From the NCBI RefSeq assembly GCF_001282115.1, contig NZ_LJBR01000125.1, positions 1 through 59,035 of the forward strand: a DNA stretch of 59,035 bases, given 5' to 3'. The notes beneath the pieces are model-generated. The model was not told where the DNA came from. It ran no database searches and saw only the letters and a list, made by a program, of their open reading frames with translations. Each line of letters begins with the position of its first letter. Positions within the stretch are counted from its first letter, which is position 1. Below, in pieces: positions 39,320 to 48,315 of this stretch. The DNA comes from Streptomyces sp. NRRL B-24085 (GTDB lineage: Bacteria > Actinomycetota > Actinomycetes > Streptomycetales > Streptomycetaceae). The translations under genes were made by a program, and so were the position numbers.

Positions 39320-40758
39320 GGGACCTCGGGCCGTACACCCTGCGGGCCCGGCTCACCCTCGGCCTGGTGGTGCTGCTGGCGGTGAGCTGCGCCGCGGTCG
39401 GCGTCGCCGCGGTCCTCGGACTGAAGGGCTTCCTCACCAGCCGTCTCGACGAGCAGCTCACCGAGGCGGGGAACAGGTTCGCGGTCAGCCTGGAGCACAG
39501 GGACGAGCCGCAGAAGGACGACCACGACGGCGACGAGCACGCCGACACCCGCCGCCAGGCCACGGGCACCTTCGGCGCCCGGCTGGTGGACGGCACGGTC
39601 ACCAACGCGGCCGTCGTCCGCTCCAGCGGCACCCTGAACGTCGACCTGAGCACCGGCGACCGGAGACGGCTCGCGGAGGTCGTGCCCGACGGCCGCGGCC
39701 ACAGCGTCGACCTCTCCGCCCTCGCCGACTACCGGGTGATCGCCACCCGGGGGCTGGACGGCGACGTCCTGATCACCGGGATGCCCCTGGAGCCCGTCGA
39801 GGCCACCGTCCACCGCCTGGAACTGGTCGCCGGGATCGTCTTCGGCGCCGCCCTCACCGCCGCCGGAGTCGCGGGCGCCCTGTGGGTGCGCTGGTCCCTG
39901 CGCCCGCTCAGCCGGGTCGCCGCGACCGCCACCCGGGTCAGCGAACTCCCGCTCGCCAGCGGGGAGGTGGCCCTGCCGCCGCGGGCCCCGGAGTCCGACC
40001 CGCGCAGCGAGGTGGGCCAGGTGGCCGGCGCCTTCAACCGCATGCTCGGCCACGTCGAGGACGCCCTCACCAAACGCCACGCCAGTGAGGAACGGCTGCG
40101 CAGCTTCGCCGCCGACGCCAGCCACGAACTGCGCACCCCGGTGGCCTCGGTACGCGGCCACGCCGAACTCGCCCTGCTGCACCCCGGCCCGCTGCCGGCC
40201 GGGATCACCCGGGCCTTGGAACGCATCGCCGCCGAGTCGACCCGCATGGGCGCCATGGTCGACGACCTCCTCCTGCTGGCCCGCCTGGACGCCGGGCGCC
40301 CCCTGGAGACCGCCCCCGTCGACCTCACCCGCCTGGTCCTGGACGCCCTCACGGACGCGCGGGCCACGGGGTCCGGCCACCGCTGGGAACTGGACCTGCC
40401 CGAGGACCCGGTCACGGTGACCGGCGACGAACACCGGCTCCACCAGGTCCTGGCCAACCTGCTGTCCAACGCCCGGCTGCACACCCCGCCCGGCACCAAG
40501 GTGACGGTGACCCTGGAACGGAACGGCACCGCGGTCCTCCTGAAGGTCCACGACGACGGCCCCGGCATCCCCGAGGAGATCCGCCCCGGCGTCTTCGAAC
40601 GCTTCACCCGCGCCGACCGCAGCACCAAGGCGGAGACCGGCGGCGCGGGCCTCGGCCTGTCGATCGTGGCGGCGGTGGTGGAGGCGCACGGGGGAAGCGT
40701 GGGGGTGGACAGCGCGCCGGGTTCGACGACCTTCACCGTCCGGATCGGCCAGGGGTGA
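39316..40758 (+). CDS. Membrane sensor histidine kinase
   Basis: A 480-residue kinase from GTG 39316. It has a first membrane helix (about residues 13-40), an extracytoplasmic sensor region of about 140 residues with a His/Asp/Glu-rich stretch (KDDHDGDEHADTRR), a second helix (about 175-195), HAMP, HisKA with the phospho-His in DASHELRTP, and HATPase with NLLSNARLHT, DDGPGIP and GGAGLGLSIV. The His/Asp-rich loop could bind metal, which would suit a regulator of ferric-reductase-like genes; that is inference. The stop is one base from the convergent PPOx gene. Confidence 0.93.
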   Translation: MRDLGPYTLRARLTLGLVVLLAVSCAAVGVAAVLGLKGFLTSRLDEQLTEAGNRFAVSLEHRDEPQKDDHDGDEHADTRRQATGTFGARLVDGTVTNAAVVRSSGTLNVDLSTGDRRRLAEVVPDGRGHSVDLSALADYRVIATRGLDGDVLITGMPLEPVEATVHRLELVAGIVFGAALTAAGVAGALWVRWSLRPLSRVAATATRVSELPLASGEVALPPRAPESDPRSEVGQVAGAFNRMLGHVEDALTKRHASEERLRSFAADASHELRTPVASVRGHAELALLHPGPLPAGITRALERIAAESTRMGAMVDDLLLLARLDAGRPLETAPVDLTRLVLDALTDARATGSGHRWELDLPEDPVTVTGDEHRLHQVLANLLSNARLHTPPGTKVTVTLERNGTAVLLKVHDDGPGIPEEIRPGVFERFTRADRSTKAETGGAGLGLSIVAAVVEAHGGSVGVDSAPGSTTFTVRIGQG

Positions 40759-40759
40759 G

Positions 40760-41347
40760 TCAGGCCGCCGACGGCGGCAACGGCAAGGGCAGCCCGGGCA
40801 GGCCGTCCAGGCTCGTCGCGATGTGCTCCTTCTTGGCGAAGTACGCGCTGAGCGACTCGTCGTCCTCGCGCGAGAACCGCCTGCCGTGCAGCTCGCGGTC
40901 GCTCTCGTACGCCATGTACGGCACCGCGTAACCGCAGGAGTCGCGGACCAGTTCGGCCGTCACGACGATGATCGCCCGCAGGCCGTGCGCGGTCGGGTCG
41001 ATGTCCGGGAAGCGGGCGAGCAGTTCCCCGAAGCGCGGGTCGTCCCGGAAGACCGGCTCACCGCGCCCGTGCACCCGGACGATGTTCGGCGGTCCCTGGA
41101 ACGCGCACCACATGAGGGTGATCCGGCCGTTCTCCCGCAGATGCGCGACCGTCTCGGCGGTGGAGCCGGCGAAGTCGAGGTAGGCCACGGTGAGTTCGTC
41201 GAGGATCGCGAAGGAGCCGCGCAGGCCCTTGGGGGAGAGGTTGACCGTGCCGTCCCCGGAGAGAGGGGCGGTCGCGGTGAAGAAGAGGGGCTGCGCCTCG
41301 ATGAAGGAGCGGAGCCGGCCGTCTATGCGCTCATAGGTCTTTCCCAT
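40760..41347 (-). CDS. Pyridoxamine 5'-phosphate oxidase-fold protein
   Basis: A 195-residue split-barrel flavin- or F420-binding-type protein. FFTATAPLSGDGTVNLSPKG, AYLDFAGSTAETVAHLRENGR and ITLMWCAFQGPPNIVRVHGRG are typical of the PPOx-like group found in Streptomyces. True PNPOx activity is unlikely and the substrate is unknown. A good promoter puts its transcript start at the ATG itself (leaderless). It converges with the sensor kinase, one base apart. Confidence 0.85.
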   Translation of the reverse strand: MGKTYERIDGRLRSFIEAQPLFFTATAPLSGDGTVNLSPKGLRGSFAILDELTVAYLDFAGSTAETVAHLRENGRITLMWCAFQGPPNIVRVHGRGEPVFRDDPRFGELLARFPDIDPTAHGLRAIIVVTAELVRDSCGYAVPYMAYESDRELHGRRFSREDDESLSAYFAKKEHIATSLDGLPGLPLPLPPSAA

Positions 41348-41386
41348 GTCTAAGCATTATGGGCGGAAACCTTTCGCCTGTCTAAG
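41347..41386 (-). promoter_or_regulatory. PPOx-gene promoter with repeated TTAGACA boxes
   Basis: On the minus strand TAGACA (41384-41379), 17 nt, CATAAT (41361-41356), then 8 nt to the ATG at 41347. The octamer CTTAGACA occurs twice, 32 bp apart, over the -35 (41386-41379) and over the start site (41354-41347), suggesting an operator. Confidence 0.55.
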
Positions 41387-41418
41387 GAATTCGGGCATCC
41401 GCTTGCGCGGACATGCCC

Positions 41419-41455
41419 GTGGCCGCCCCGGCCGGCGCTCACACGGGGCGGCCAC
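41419..41455 (-). terminator. Terminator of the duplicated-domain secreted protein gene
   Basis: Perfect 12-bp stem GTGGCCGCCCCG/CGGGGCGGCCAC with a 13-nt loop, starting 14 nt past the stop codon at 41469 on the minus strand. Confidence 0.6.
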
Positions 41456-41468
41456 AGCGCCTGTCACG

Positions 41469-42335
41469 TCACTTGGTGAGCGTGCAGGCGGCCAGGGAGT
41501 CGAGGCCCTGCGGCTTGGCGGCGGTGCGGCCGATCGAGATGGCGATGCGGTCGATGGTCGACTTCCGCTTGTCGGCCAGCGGGCCGAGGATGGCGTTGTT
41601 GACGAAGTTGGGTCCGCCCTGGCCGACGGTGTCGACGAGCCGCTTGTTGGCCTCGTTGATCTGGGTCTGGAGGAGGGTGAGGTTGCGGGTGACCTCCGCC
41701 TGTGCGGTGGCCGGGATCGCGGGCAGCTTCGAGGCCACGTCCGGGCACGTGATCGTGCCGGCGGCGGTGGCGGCGTTGCCTCCCGCGTTGGCGTTGTTGT
41801 TGCCCGCGTTGCCGTTCGCGTTGCCGTTCCCCTGGCCCGCGTTGGCGTTGCCGCCCGCGTTGCCGGTGTTGCCGCCGGCCGCGCCGGCGCCGTTCAGCGT
41901 GCACGGTGCGAGTGCGTCCAGGCCGGTCGGCTTGGCCGCCGTACGGCCGATGGCCGTGGCGATGCGGTTGACCGTGGCGACGCGCTTGTCCTTCAGCGGG
42001 CCGAGGATGGCGTTGTTGACGAAGTTGGGTCCGCCCTGGCCGACGGTGTCGACGAGCCGCTTGTTGGCCTCGTTGATCTGGGTCTGGAGGAGGGTGAGGT
42101 TGCGGGTGACCTCCGCCTGGGCGGAGGCGGGGATCGCGGGCAGCTTCGAGGCCACGTCCGGGCAGGTGATGCTGCCGGGGGATGCGAGGGTGCGGGCGGT
42201 GGCGTTGCCGTTGCCCTTGGAGGTCTCCCCGGCGAGGGCGGTGCCGGCGACGATCGCCCCGGTCAGTGCCACGGCGGCGGCGCCGCCGATGATCGCCACG
42301 CGGCGCTTGTTGTACTTCGGAAGAGCCCTGGACAT
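41469..42335 (-). CDS. Secreted two-domain repeat protein of unknown function
   Basis: A 288-residue exported protein with a signal peptide (RRVAIIGGAAAVALTGAIVAG, cleaved near ALAGE, about residue 36). Two domains of about 90 residues (58-146 and 197-286) start ITCPDVASKLPAIP and end CTL, with one Cys at each end of each domain that could form a disulfide. Between them is a Gly/Asn/Ala-rich linker of about 45 residues. The domains differ at only a few positions and their DNA is almost identical over more than 150 bp. I do not recognise a named family; such proteins recur next to argH in Streptomyces. GAGG precedes the ATG. Confidence 0.85.
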   Translation of the reverse strand: MSRALPKYNKRRVAIIGGAAAVALTGAIVAGTALAGETSKGNGNATARTLASPGSITCPDVASKLPAIPASAQAEVTRNLTLLQTQINEANKRLVDTVGQGGPNFVNNAILGPLKDKRVATVNRIATAIGRTAAKPTGLDALAPCTLNGAGAAGGNTGNAGGNANAGQGNGNANGNAGNNNANAGGNAATAAGTITCPDVASKLPAIPATAQAEVTRNLTLLQTQINEANKRLVDTVGQGGPNFVNNAILGPLADKRKSTIDRIAISIGRTAAKPQGLDSLAACTLTK

Positions 42336-42486
42336 GCGGATGCCTCACTCGGGGTCGGGAGTGGTCTTCGGTGACAAACGCGGCGCCTGCGTTCGGCGTG
42401 GAATACGGGCAAGCGGTTTCTGGTGTTCAAAGGGACCGCAAATTCTCCGTGTTCTGCAGATCCTGACGGGGCACCCTCGGTCCGGA

Positions 42487-42524
42487 TTGACGAATCATGC
42501 AGAGCTCTGCATAATCATGCATGA
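42487..42524 (+). promoter_or_regulatory. argH promoter with ARG-box palindromes
   Basis: TTGACG (42487-42492), 17 nt, CATAAT (42510-42515). A perfect 16-bp palindrome ATGCAGAGCTCTGCAT (42497-42512) fills the spacer and touches the -10, and TCATGCATGA (42515-42524) follows at the start point. TGCAT half-sites match those at argC, so ArgR is the likely ligand. Confidence 0.65.
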
Positions 42525-42543
42525 CGATGGAGTGCAGCGGTGA

Positions 42544-43977
<1,434 letters not shown>

Positions 43978-43980
<3 letters not shown>

Positions 43981-44011
43981 GGGCGCGGGGAACCGGGCGA
44001 CCAGCCACCAC
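43978..44011 (+). repeat. Dispersed GC-rich repeat, copy 3, at the argH stop
   Basis: TAGGGGCGCGGGGAACCGGG, then CGACCAGCCACCAC. The TAG is the argH stop codon, so the repeat starts within the gene end. Confidence 0.75.
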
Positions 44012-44082
44012 GTCGCCGCACCCGCCAGAACACCCCACAACCCACCCCTGAGGCGAAGGGCATCCCGCGTTACGTTGGCGGC

Positions 44083-45054
44083 ATGCCCTTCGCCCGCCTC
44101 ACCACAGCAACCACCCCCACCTGCCACATCGGTCTCGGCCTCGCCGCGGTCGGCCGCCCCGGCTACATCAACCTGGGCCGGGACGAGGACCTGGGAGACG
44201 ACCGGAGCGTCGAGACGCTACGGGCCCGCACCCACGAACTCCTGGACGCCGCCTACGCCCAGGGCGTCCGCTACTTCGACGCGGCCCGCTCCTACGGCCG
44301 CAGCGAGGAGTTCCTCGCCGACTGGCTCGGCGGGAACCCCCGCATCGACGACGTGGTCGTCGGCAGCAAGTGGGGCTACACCTACACCGCCGGCTGGACC
44401 ACCGACGCCGAGAAGCACGAGGTCAAGGACCACAGCGTCCGGACGTACGACCGTCAGCGCGCCGAGACGGCCGAACTGCTCGGCGACCGTCTCGACCTGT
44501 ACCAGATCCACTCGGTGACCCCGGACAGCCCGGCCCTCACCGACAAGGAACTGCACGCGAGGCTCGCGGAGGCGGCCGCCCAGGGCACCACGATCGGCTT
44601 CTCCACCAGCGGCCCCGCCCAGGCGGACGCCATCCGCGCCGCACTGGAGGTGACCGTCGACGGCGAACCCCTCTTCCGTACCGTCCAGTCGACGTACAAC
44701 GCCCTGGAGACCTCGGCAGGCCCCGCCCTCGCGGAAGCCCATGACGCCGGCCTCACGGTGATCGTCAAGGAGGGCATGGCCAACGGCAGGCTCGCCGGAC
44801 CGCACGCGCCCGACGTCCTGAAGGCCGTCGCCGAGGAGACGTCACTCGGCTGCGACGCGGTGGCACTCGCCCTCGTCCTCCGGCAGCCCTGGGCCGGAGT
44901 CGTGCTCTCGGGAGCCGCCACCACCGGCCAGCTCGCCTCCAACCTGCACGCGGCCGTGGTGGACCTGGACGACGAGCAGCTGTCCCGGCTCGCGACGCTG
45001 GTGGAGGAGCCGCGGGAGTACTGGCAGCGGCGCGGGCAGCTGCCCTGGCACTGA
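44083..45054 (+). CDS. Aldo/keto reductase
   Basis: A 323-residue NADPH-dependent AKR barrel. The catalytic residues are present: D in YFDAARSYG, the active-site Tyr there, K in VGSKWGY, and the His position as IHSV (LDLYQIHSV). The C-terminal half has QSTYNALE and VVLSGAATTGQL. The substrate is unknown. A TACGTT -10 box (44071-44076) ends 6 nt before ATG 44083 and no ribosome binding site is seen, suggesting a leaderless mRNA. A GCCCTG/CAGGGC hairpin (45061-45078) ends the gene before the TetR operator. Confidence 0.88.
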   Translation: MPFARLTTATTPTCHIGLGLAAVGRPGYINLGRDEDLGDDRSVETLRARTHELLDAAYAQGVRYFDAARSYGRSEEFLADWLGGNPRIDDVVVGSKWGYTYTAGWTTDAEKHEVKDHSVRTYDRQRAETAELLGDRLDLYQIHSVTPDSPALTDKELHARLAEAAAQGTTIGFSTSGPAQADAIRAALEVTVDGEPLFRTVQSTYNALETSAGPALAEAHDAGLTVIVKEGMANGRLAGPHAPDVLKAVAEETSLGCDAVALALVLRQPWAGVVLSGAATTGQLASNLHAAVVDLDDEQLSRLATLVEEPREYWQRRGQLPWH

Positions 45055-45080
45055 CGAAAGGCCCTGCTCGAACAGGGCGG

Positions 45081-45140
45081 GTGAGACGCCAGTACCTCGC
45101 GTGAGACATGTTTGTCTCACACGAGGTACTCTTGTCTCAT
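45081..45140. promoter_or_regulatory. Palindromic operator of the TetR-MFS pair
   Basis: GTACCTCGCGTGAGAC (45092-45107), 6 nt, GTCTCACACGAGGTAC (45114-45129): two 16-bp arms with one mismatch. The inner half-site GTGAGAC also occurs 20 bp to the left (45081-45087), and GTCTCAT 20 bp to the right over the start codon (45134-45140), so four half-sites form a symmetric array. A TACTCT -10 (45127-45132) lies inside, 6 nt before ATG 45139. Confidence 0.7.
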
Positions 45141-45687
45141 GGCTGTCGACCGTGATCACGTGCTGCGCAGTGCCGCGGCCCTGCTGACCCGCAAATCCAC
45201 CGCGACCATGGACGAGGTCGCCAAGGCCGCCGGGATCAGCCGGGCCACCCTGCACCGCCACTTCTCGGGCCGGGACGCGCTCGTCCGGGCGCTGGAGGAG
45301 CACGGCATCGCCGAGTGCGAGGCGGCGCTGGACGCCGCCCGCCTCGACGAGGGGTCCGCGAGTGACGCCGTCCGCCGGCTCGTGCGGGAGGTCGAGCCGG
45401 CCGCGGGCCTGCTGGCCTTCCTCTACGGCGAGAACGAACTCTGGGAGGACGGCGGGAGCGACCCGTGGTCCCGACTGGACCAACGGATCGCCGCCCTGTT
45501 CGCGCGCGGACAGGGGAACGGCGAGTTCCGTATCGACCTCACCCCGGCCTGGCTCACCGAAGCGCTCTACGGACTCGTCGCCTCGTGCGCCTGGGCCACC
45601 CAGGCGGGCCGCGTGGCCCCCAAGGACTTCACCCACATGGTCACCGAGCTGCTGCTCGGTGGCGCTCTACGGAGAGAGGAATCATGA
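45139..45687 (+). CDS. TetR-family repressor
   Basis: A 182-residue regulator. The N-terminal HTH (about residues 5-50) reads LRSAAALLTRKSTATMDEVAKAAG, then ISRATLHRHFSGRDAL. The C-terminal helical ligand domain has no known signature. The start at ATG 45139 is set by the -10 box 6 nt upstream; ATG 45112 would place the start inside the operator. The stop overlaps the MFS gene start by 4 nt (ATGA), so repressor and pump are one operon behind one self-regulated promoter. Confidence 0.9.
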   Translation: MAVDRDHVLRSAAALLTRKSTATMDEVAKAAGISRATLHRHFSGRDALVRALEEHGIAECEAALDAARLDEGSASDAVRRLVREVEPAAGLLAFLYGENELWEDGGSDPWSRLDQRIAALFARGQGNGEFRIDLTPAWLTEALYGLVASCAWATQAGRVAPKDFTHMVTELLLGGALRREES

Positions 45688-47207
45688 CCAGCACCCTGCG
45701 GCCGGCGACCACGACCGAGGCGGTGAAGCGTCCCGGCCGTTGGCTCGCGCTGTCCGTCCTGGTGCTCGCCGTGCTGCTGGTGGCCGTCGACGCGACCGTC
45801 CTCGGCCTCGCGACCCCCTACATCAGCGAGGACCTCAGGCCGACCGGGACCCAGCTCCTGTGGATCGGTGACGTCTACTCGTTCGTCATCGCGGGCCTGC
45901 TGGTGTCGATGGGCAGCCTCGGCGACCGCATCGGCCGCAAGCGGATCCTGCTCCTGGGCGCGACGGCGTTCGGCGCGGTGTCGATCCTCAACGCCTACGC
46001 GACGACACCGGAGTTGATGATCCTGGCGCGGGCGCTGCTCGGCGTCGCCGGCGCCACCCTCATGCCCGCCACCCTGGCCCTGATCCGCAACCTCTTCCAC
46101 GACCCGCGCGAGCGCAGCCTCGCCGTGGGCGTCTGGGGTGCGACCGCCTCCGCCGGTACGGCGGTCGGTCCGATCGCCGGCGGATTCCTCCTCGAACACT
46201 TCTGGTGGGGCTCGGTCTTCCTGATCAACCTGCCGGTGATGGCCGTCCTGGTCCTCGTGGGCATCAAGCTGCTCCCGGAGTCCCGCAACCCGAACCCGGG
46301 CCCCTGGGACATGATCAGCGTCGTCCTGTCCCTGGTCGGCATGATCGCCGTGGTCTACGCGGTCAAGGAAGCCGCCTCGCACGGCGTCGGGTGGGAGCCG
46401 CTCGCGGTGGGCCTCCTCGGGGCGGCGGCCCTCTGGGCCTTCGTCCGCCGCCAGTTGACCCTCCCGACCCCGCTCCTCGACATGCGCCTCTTCCGCAACC
46501 GCGGTTTCAGCGGCGCCGTCCTGGCCGACCTGCTGACCGTCCTCGGCCTCTCCGGCCTGGTCTTCTTCCTCTCCCAGTACCTCCAACTGGTGCAGGGCAG
46601 GCGCCCGTTGGAGGCGGGCCTGGCGGAACTCCCCGCGGCGGCGGGCGCGGTGGCGGCGGGGCTGGTCGCGGGCACGGTCGCCCGCCGCTGGTCGGTACGC
46701 GCCGTCGTCTCCGGCGGCCTCGCGGCCATCGGCCTGGCCCTGGCCTCCCTCACCCTGCTCGACGAGTCCACGGGCTACCCGATGCTGGGCGCGGCCCTGC
46801 TGCTGGTCGGCGTGGGCGCGGGCTTCTCCTTCACGGTGACGGCGGACGTGATCCTGTCGAGCGTCCCGAAGGAACAGGCGGGCGCGGCATCCGCCGTATC
46901 GGAAACGGCGTACGAACTGGGCGCGGCCCTAGGCATCGCCGTACTGGGCTCGATCGTGACGGGCGTCTACCGGGGCTTCAGCGGCCCGACGGGTACACCG
47001 ACCGGAGCGCACGAGTCCCTGGGGGGTGCGGTGGAGGCGGCGTCCGGGATGCAGGCGGACACGGCTCAGGAACTGCTGACGGCGGCCCGAGAGGCCTTTG
47101 TCGACGGTCTCGCGATCGCGGCCGGCGCGGGAGCGGCGGTCCTGCTCGCAACGGCCGTGGCAGCATGGTTCATGCTGCGGAGCCAACGGCTCGACAAGGG
47201 CTTCTAG
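45684..47207 (+). CDS. MFS drug efflux transporter, EmrB/QacA type
   Basis: A 507-residue transporter with about 14 predicted helices. Motif A GDRIGRKRILLLG (about residues 78-90), the VDATVLGLATPYI motif in helix 1 and the GPIAGGF motif C are typical of DHA2 drug/proton antiporters. GAGAGGA precedes ATG 45684. It is the likely target of the coupled TetR. Substrates of the family include quaternary amines and dyes; none can be named here. The TAG stop is the first part of a dispersed repeat. Confidence 0.92.
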   Translation: MTSTLRPATTTEAVKRPGRWLALSVLVLAVLLVAVDATVLGLATPYISEDLRPTGTQLLWIGDVYSFVIAGLLVSMGSLGDRIGRKRILLLGATAFGAVSILNAYATTPELMILARALLGVAGATLMPATLALIRNLFHDPRERSLAVGVWGATASAGTAVGPIAGGFLLEHFWWGSVFLINLPVMAVLVLVGIKLLPESRNPNPGPWDMISVVLSLVGMIAVVYAVKEAASHGVGWEPLAVGLLGAAALWAFVRRQLTLPTPLLDMRLFRNRGFSGAVLADLLTVLGLSGLVFFLSQYLQLVQGRRPLEAGLAELPAAAGAVAAGLVAGTVARRWSVRAVVSGGLAAIGLALASLTLLDESTGYPMLGAALLLVGVGAGFSFTVTADVILSSVPKEQAGAASAVSETAYELGAALGIAVLGSIVTGVYRGFSGPTGTPTGAHESLGGAVEAASGMQADTAQELLTAAREAFVDGLAIAAGAGAAVLLATAVAAWFMLRSQRLDKGF

Positions 47208-47237
47208 GGGCGCGGGGAACTGCGCGAGCAACCACGA
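47205..47237 (+). repeat. Dispersed GC-rich repeat, copy 4, at the MFS stop
   Basis: TAGGGGCGCGGGGAACTGCG, then CGAGCAACCAC. The TAG is the MFS stop codon. Confidence 0.75.
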
Positions 47238-47272
47238 TGCGCCCGCACCCGACAACGAACCCCGAAGAACCC

Positions 47273-47944
47273 CTACGCGGCCTTCGCCTTGGTCGCGTAC
47301 ATGTCTACGTACTCCTGCCCCGACAACCGCATGACCTCGGTCATCACGGAGTCCGTGACAGCCCGCAGCACATACCGGTCCCGGTCCATCCCGTCATAAC
47401 GGGAGAACTCCATCGCCTCGCCGAACCGAACAGTGACCCGCCCGGGCCGGGGCATCCCCGAACCCCCCGGCTGCAACTTGTCCGTGCCGATCATCGCGAA
47501 GGGGACGACGGGCGCGCCCGTCATCAGCGTCAGACGGGCGATGCCGGTACGGCCCCGGTACAGCCGGCCGTCGGGCGACCGCGTCCCCTCGGGGTAGATC
47601 CCGAAGACCTTCCCCTCCTCCAGGACCCGCCGCCCGGTCATCAGCGCGGCCACCCCACCCCGGCCGCCGTCGCGGTCCACCGGGATCATGCCGACGCCGG
47701 TGAAGAACCACGCCATGAGGCGGCCCTTGAGGGACTTCCCGGTGACGTACTCGTCCTTGCCGATGAAGAACACCTGCCGGTCGCAGACCAGCGGAAGGAT
47801 CATCGAGTCGATGAAGGTGAGGTGGTTGCCGGCCAGGATGACGGGACCGTCACCCGGGATGTGCTCCGCGCCCTCCACCTGTGGGCGGAACATCAGGCGC
47901 ATGATCGGTCCGAGCACTGCCTTGATGAGCGCGAAGCGGGACAA
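47273..47944 (-). CDS. 1-acyl-sn-glycerol-3-phosphate acyltransferase-like protein
   Basis: A 223-residue PlsC-family acyltransferase that would acylate lysophosphatidate in phospholipid synthesis. The catalytic NHxxxxD motif is N40-H41-L-T-F-I-D46, and the second motif EGTRS lies near residue 120. The start is taken as TTG 47944, because GGAGGG lies 5 nt upstream and relatives begin SRFALIKAVLGP; an ATG at 48007 would add 21 residues. Streptomyces has several paralogues, so the exact lipid role is uncertain. Confidence 0.87.
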   Translation of the reverse strand: MSRFALIKAVLGPIMRLMFRPQVEGAEHIPGDGPVILAGNHLTFIDSMILPLVCDRQVFFIGKDEYVTGKSLKGRLMAWFFTGVGMIPVDRDGGRGGVAALMTGRRVLEEGKVFGIYPEGTRSPDGRLYRGRTGIARLTLMTGAPVVPFAMIGTDKLQPGGSGMPRPGRVTVRFGEAMEFSRYDGMDRDRYVLRAVTDSVMTEVMRLSGQEYVDMYATKAKAA

Positions 47945-48047
47945 CGGGCCCTCCGGTGTCAAGAGAACGGCCAGGGAAACTGTATGAGTCTGTGCAGGTG
48001 AGGACATTACTCGCGGCTCGGGGGGTCGTGCACATCGGGCGCTCGGG

Positions 48048-48086
48048 GTTCACCGAGGTCTTACGCACTGTTGACACTCGTTTACC
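48048..48086 (+). promoter_or_regulatory. PHO-box-like repeats upstream of glpQ1
   Basis: GTTCACC (48048-48054), GTTGACA (48070-48076) and GTTTACC (48080-48086), with a weaker GTCTTAC (48058-48064), are spaced by about one or two 11-bp turns, as in the direct-repeat units bound by PhoP. A TTGACA is embedded at 48071-48076, but no clear -10 follows. The remaining 371-nt gap between the acyltransferase and glpQ1 shows no gene. Confidence 0.4.
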
Positions 48087-48315
48087 TGCGGATGGACCCC
48101 GTCTCCTCCCGGAAACCCGGGCGGAACGATGTGACGGACGTCGCCCCGACGGACGCGTACCCCGGCCCTCGGCCATGAAGCCGACGAACCATCAGACATC
48201 TGTTCCCATACGACATCCCGCGTCACCCGCGTGTTCCGCCGGAGGTCTCCCGCCCGTCACGGACCCGGACCTACGATCGGCCCGCACCGAAGAGGCGACG
48301 GCAGGAGGGGTCCAC

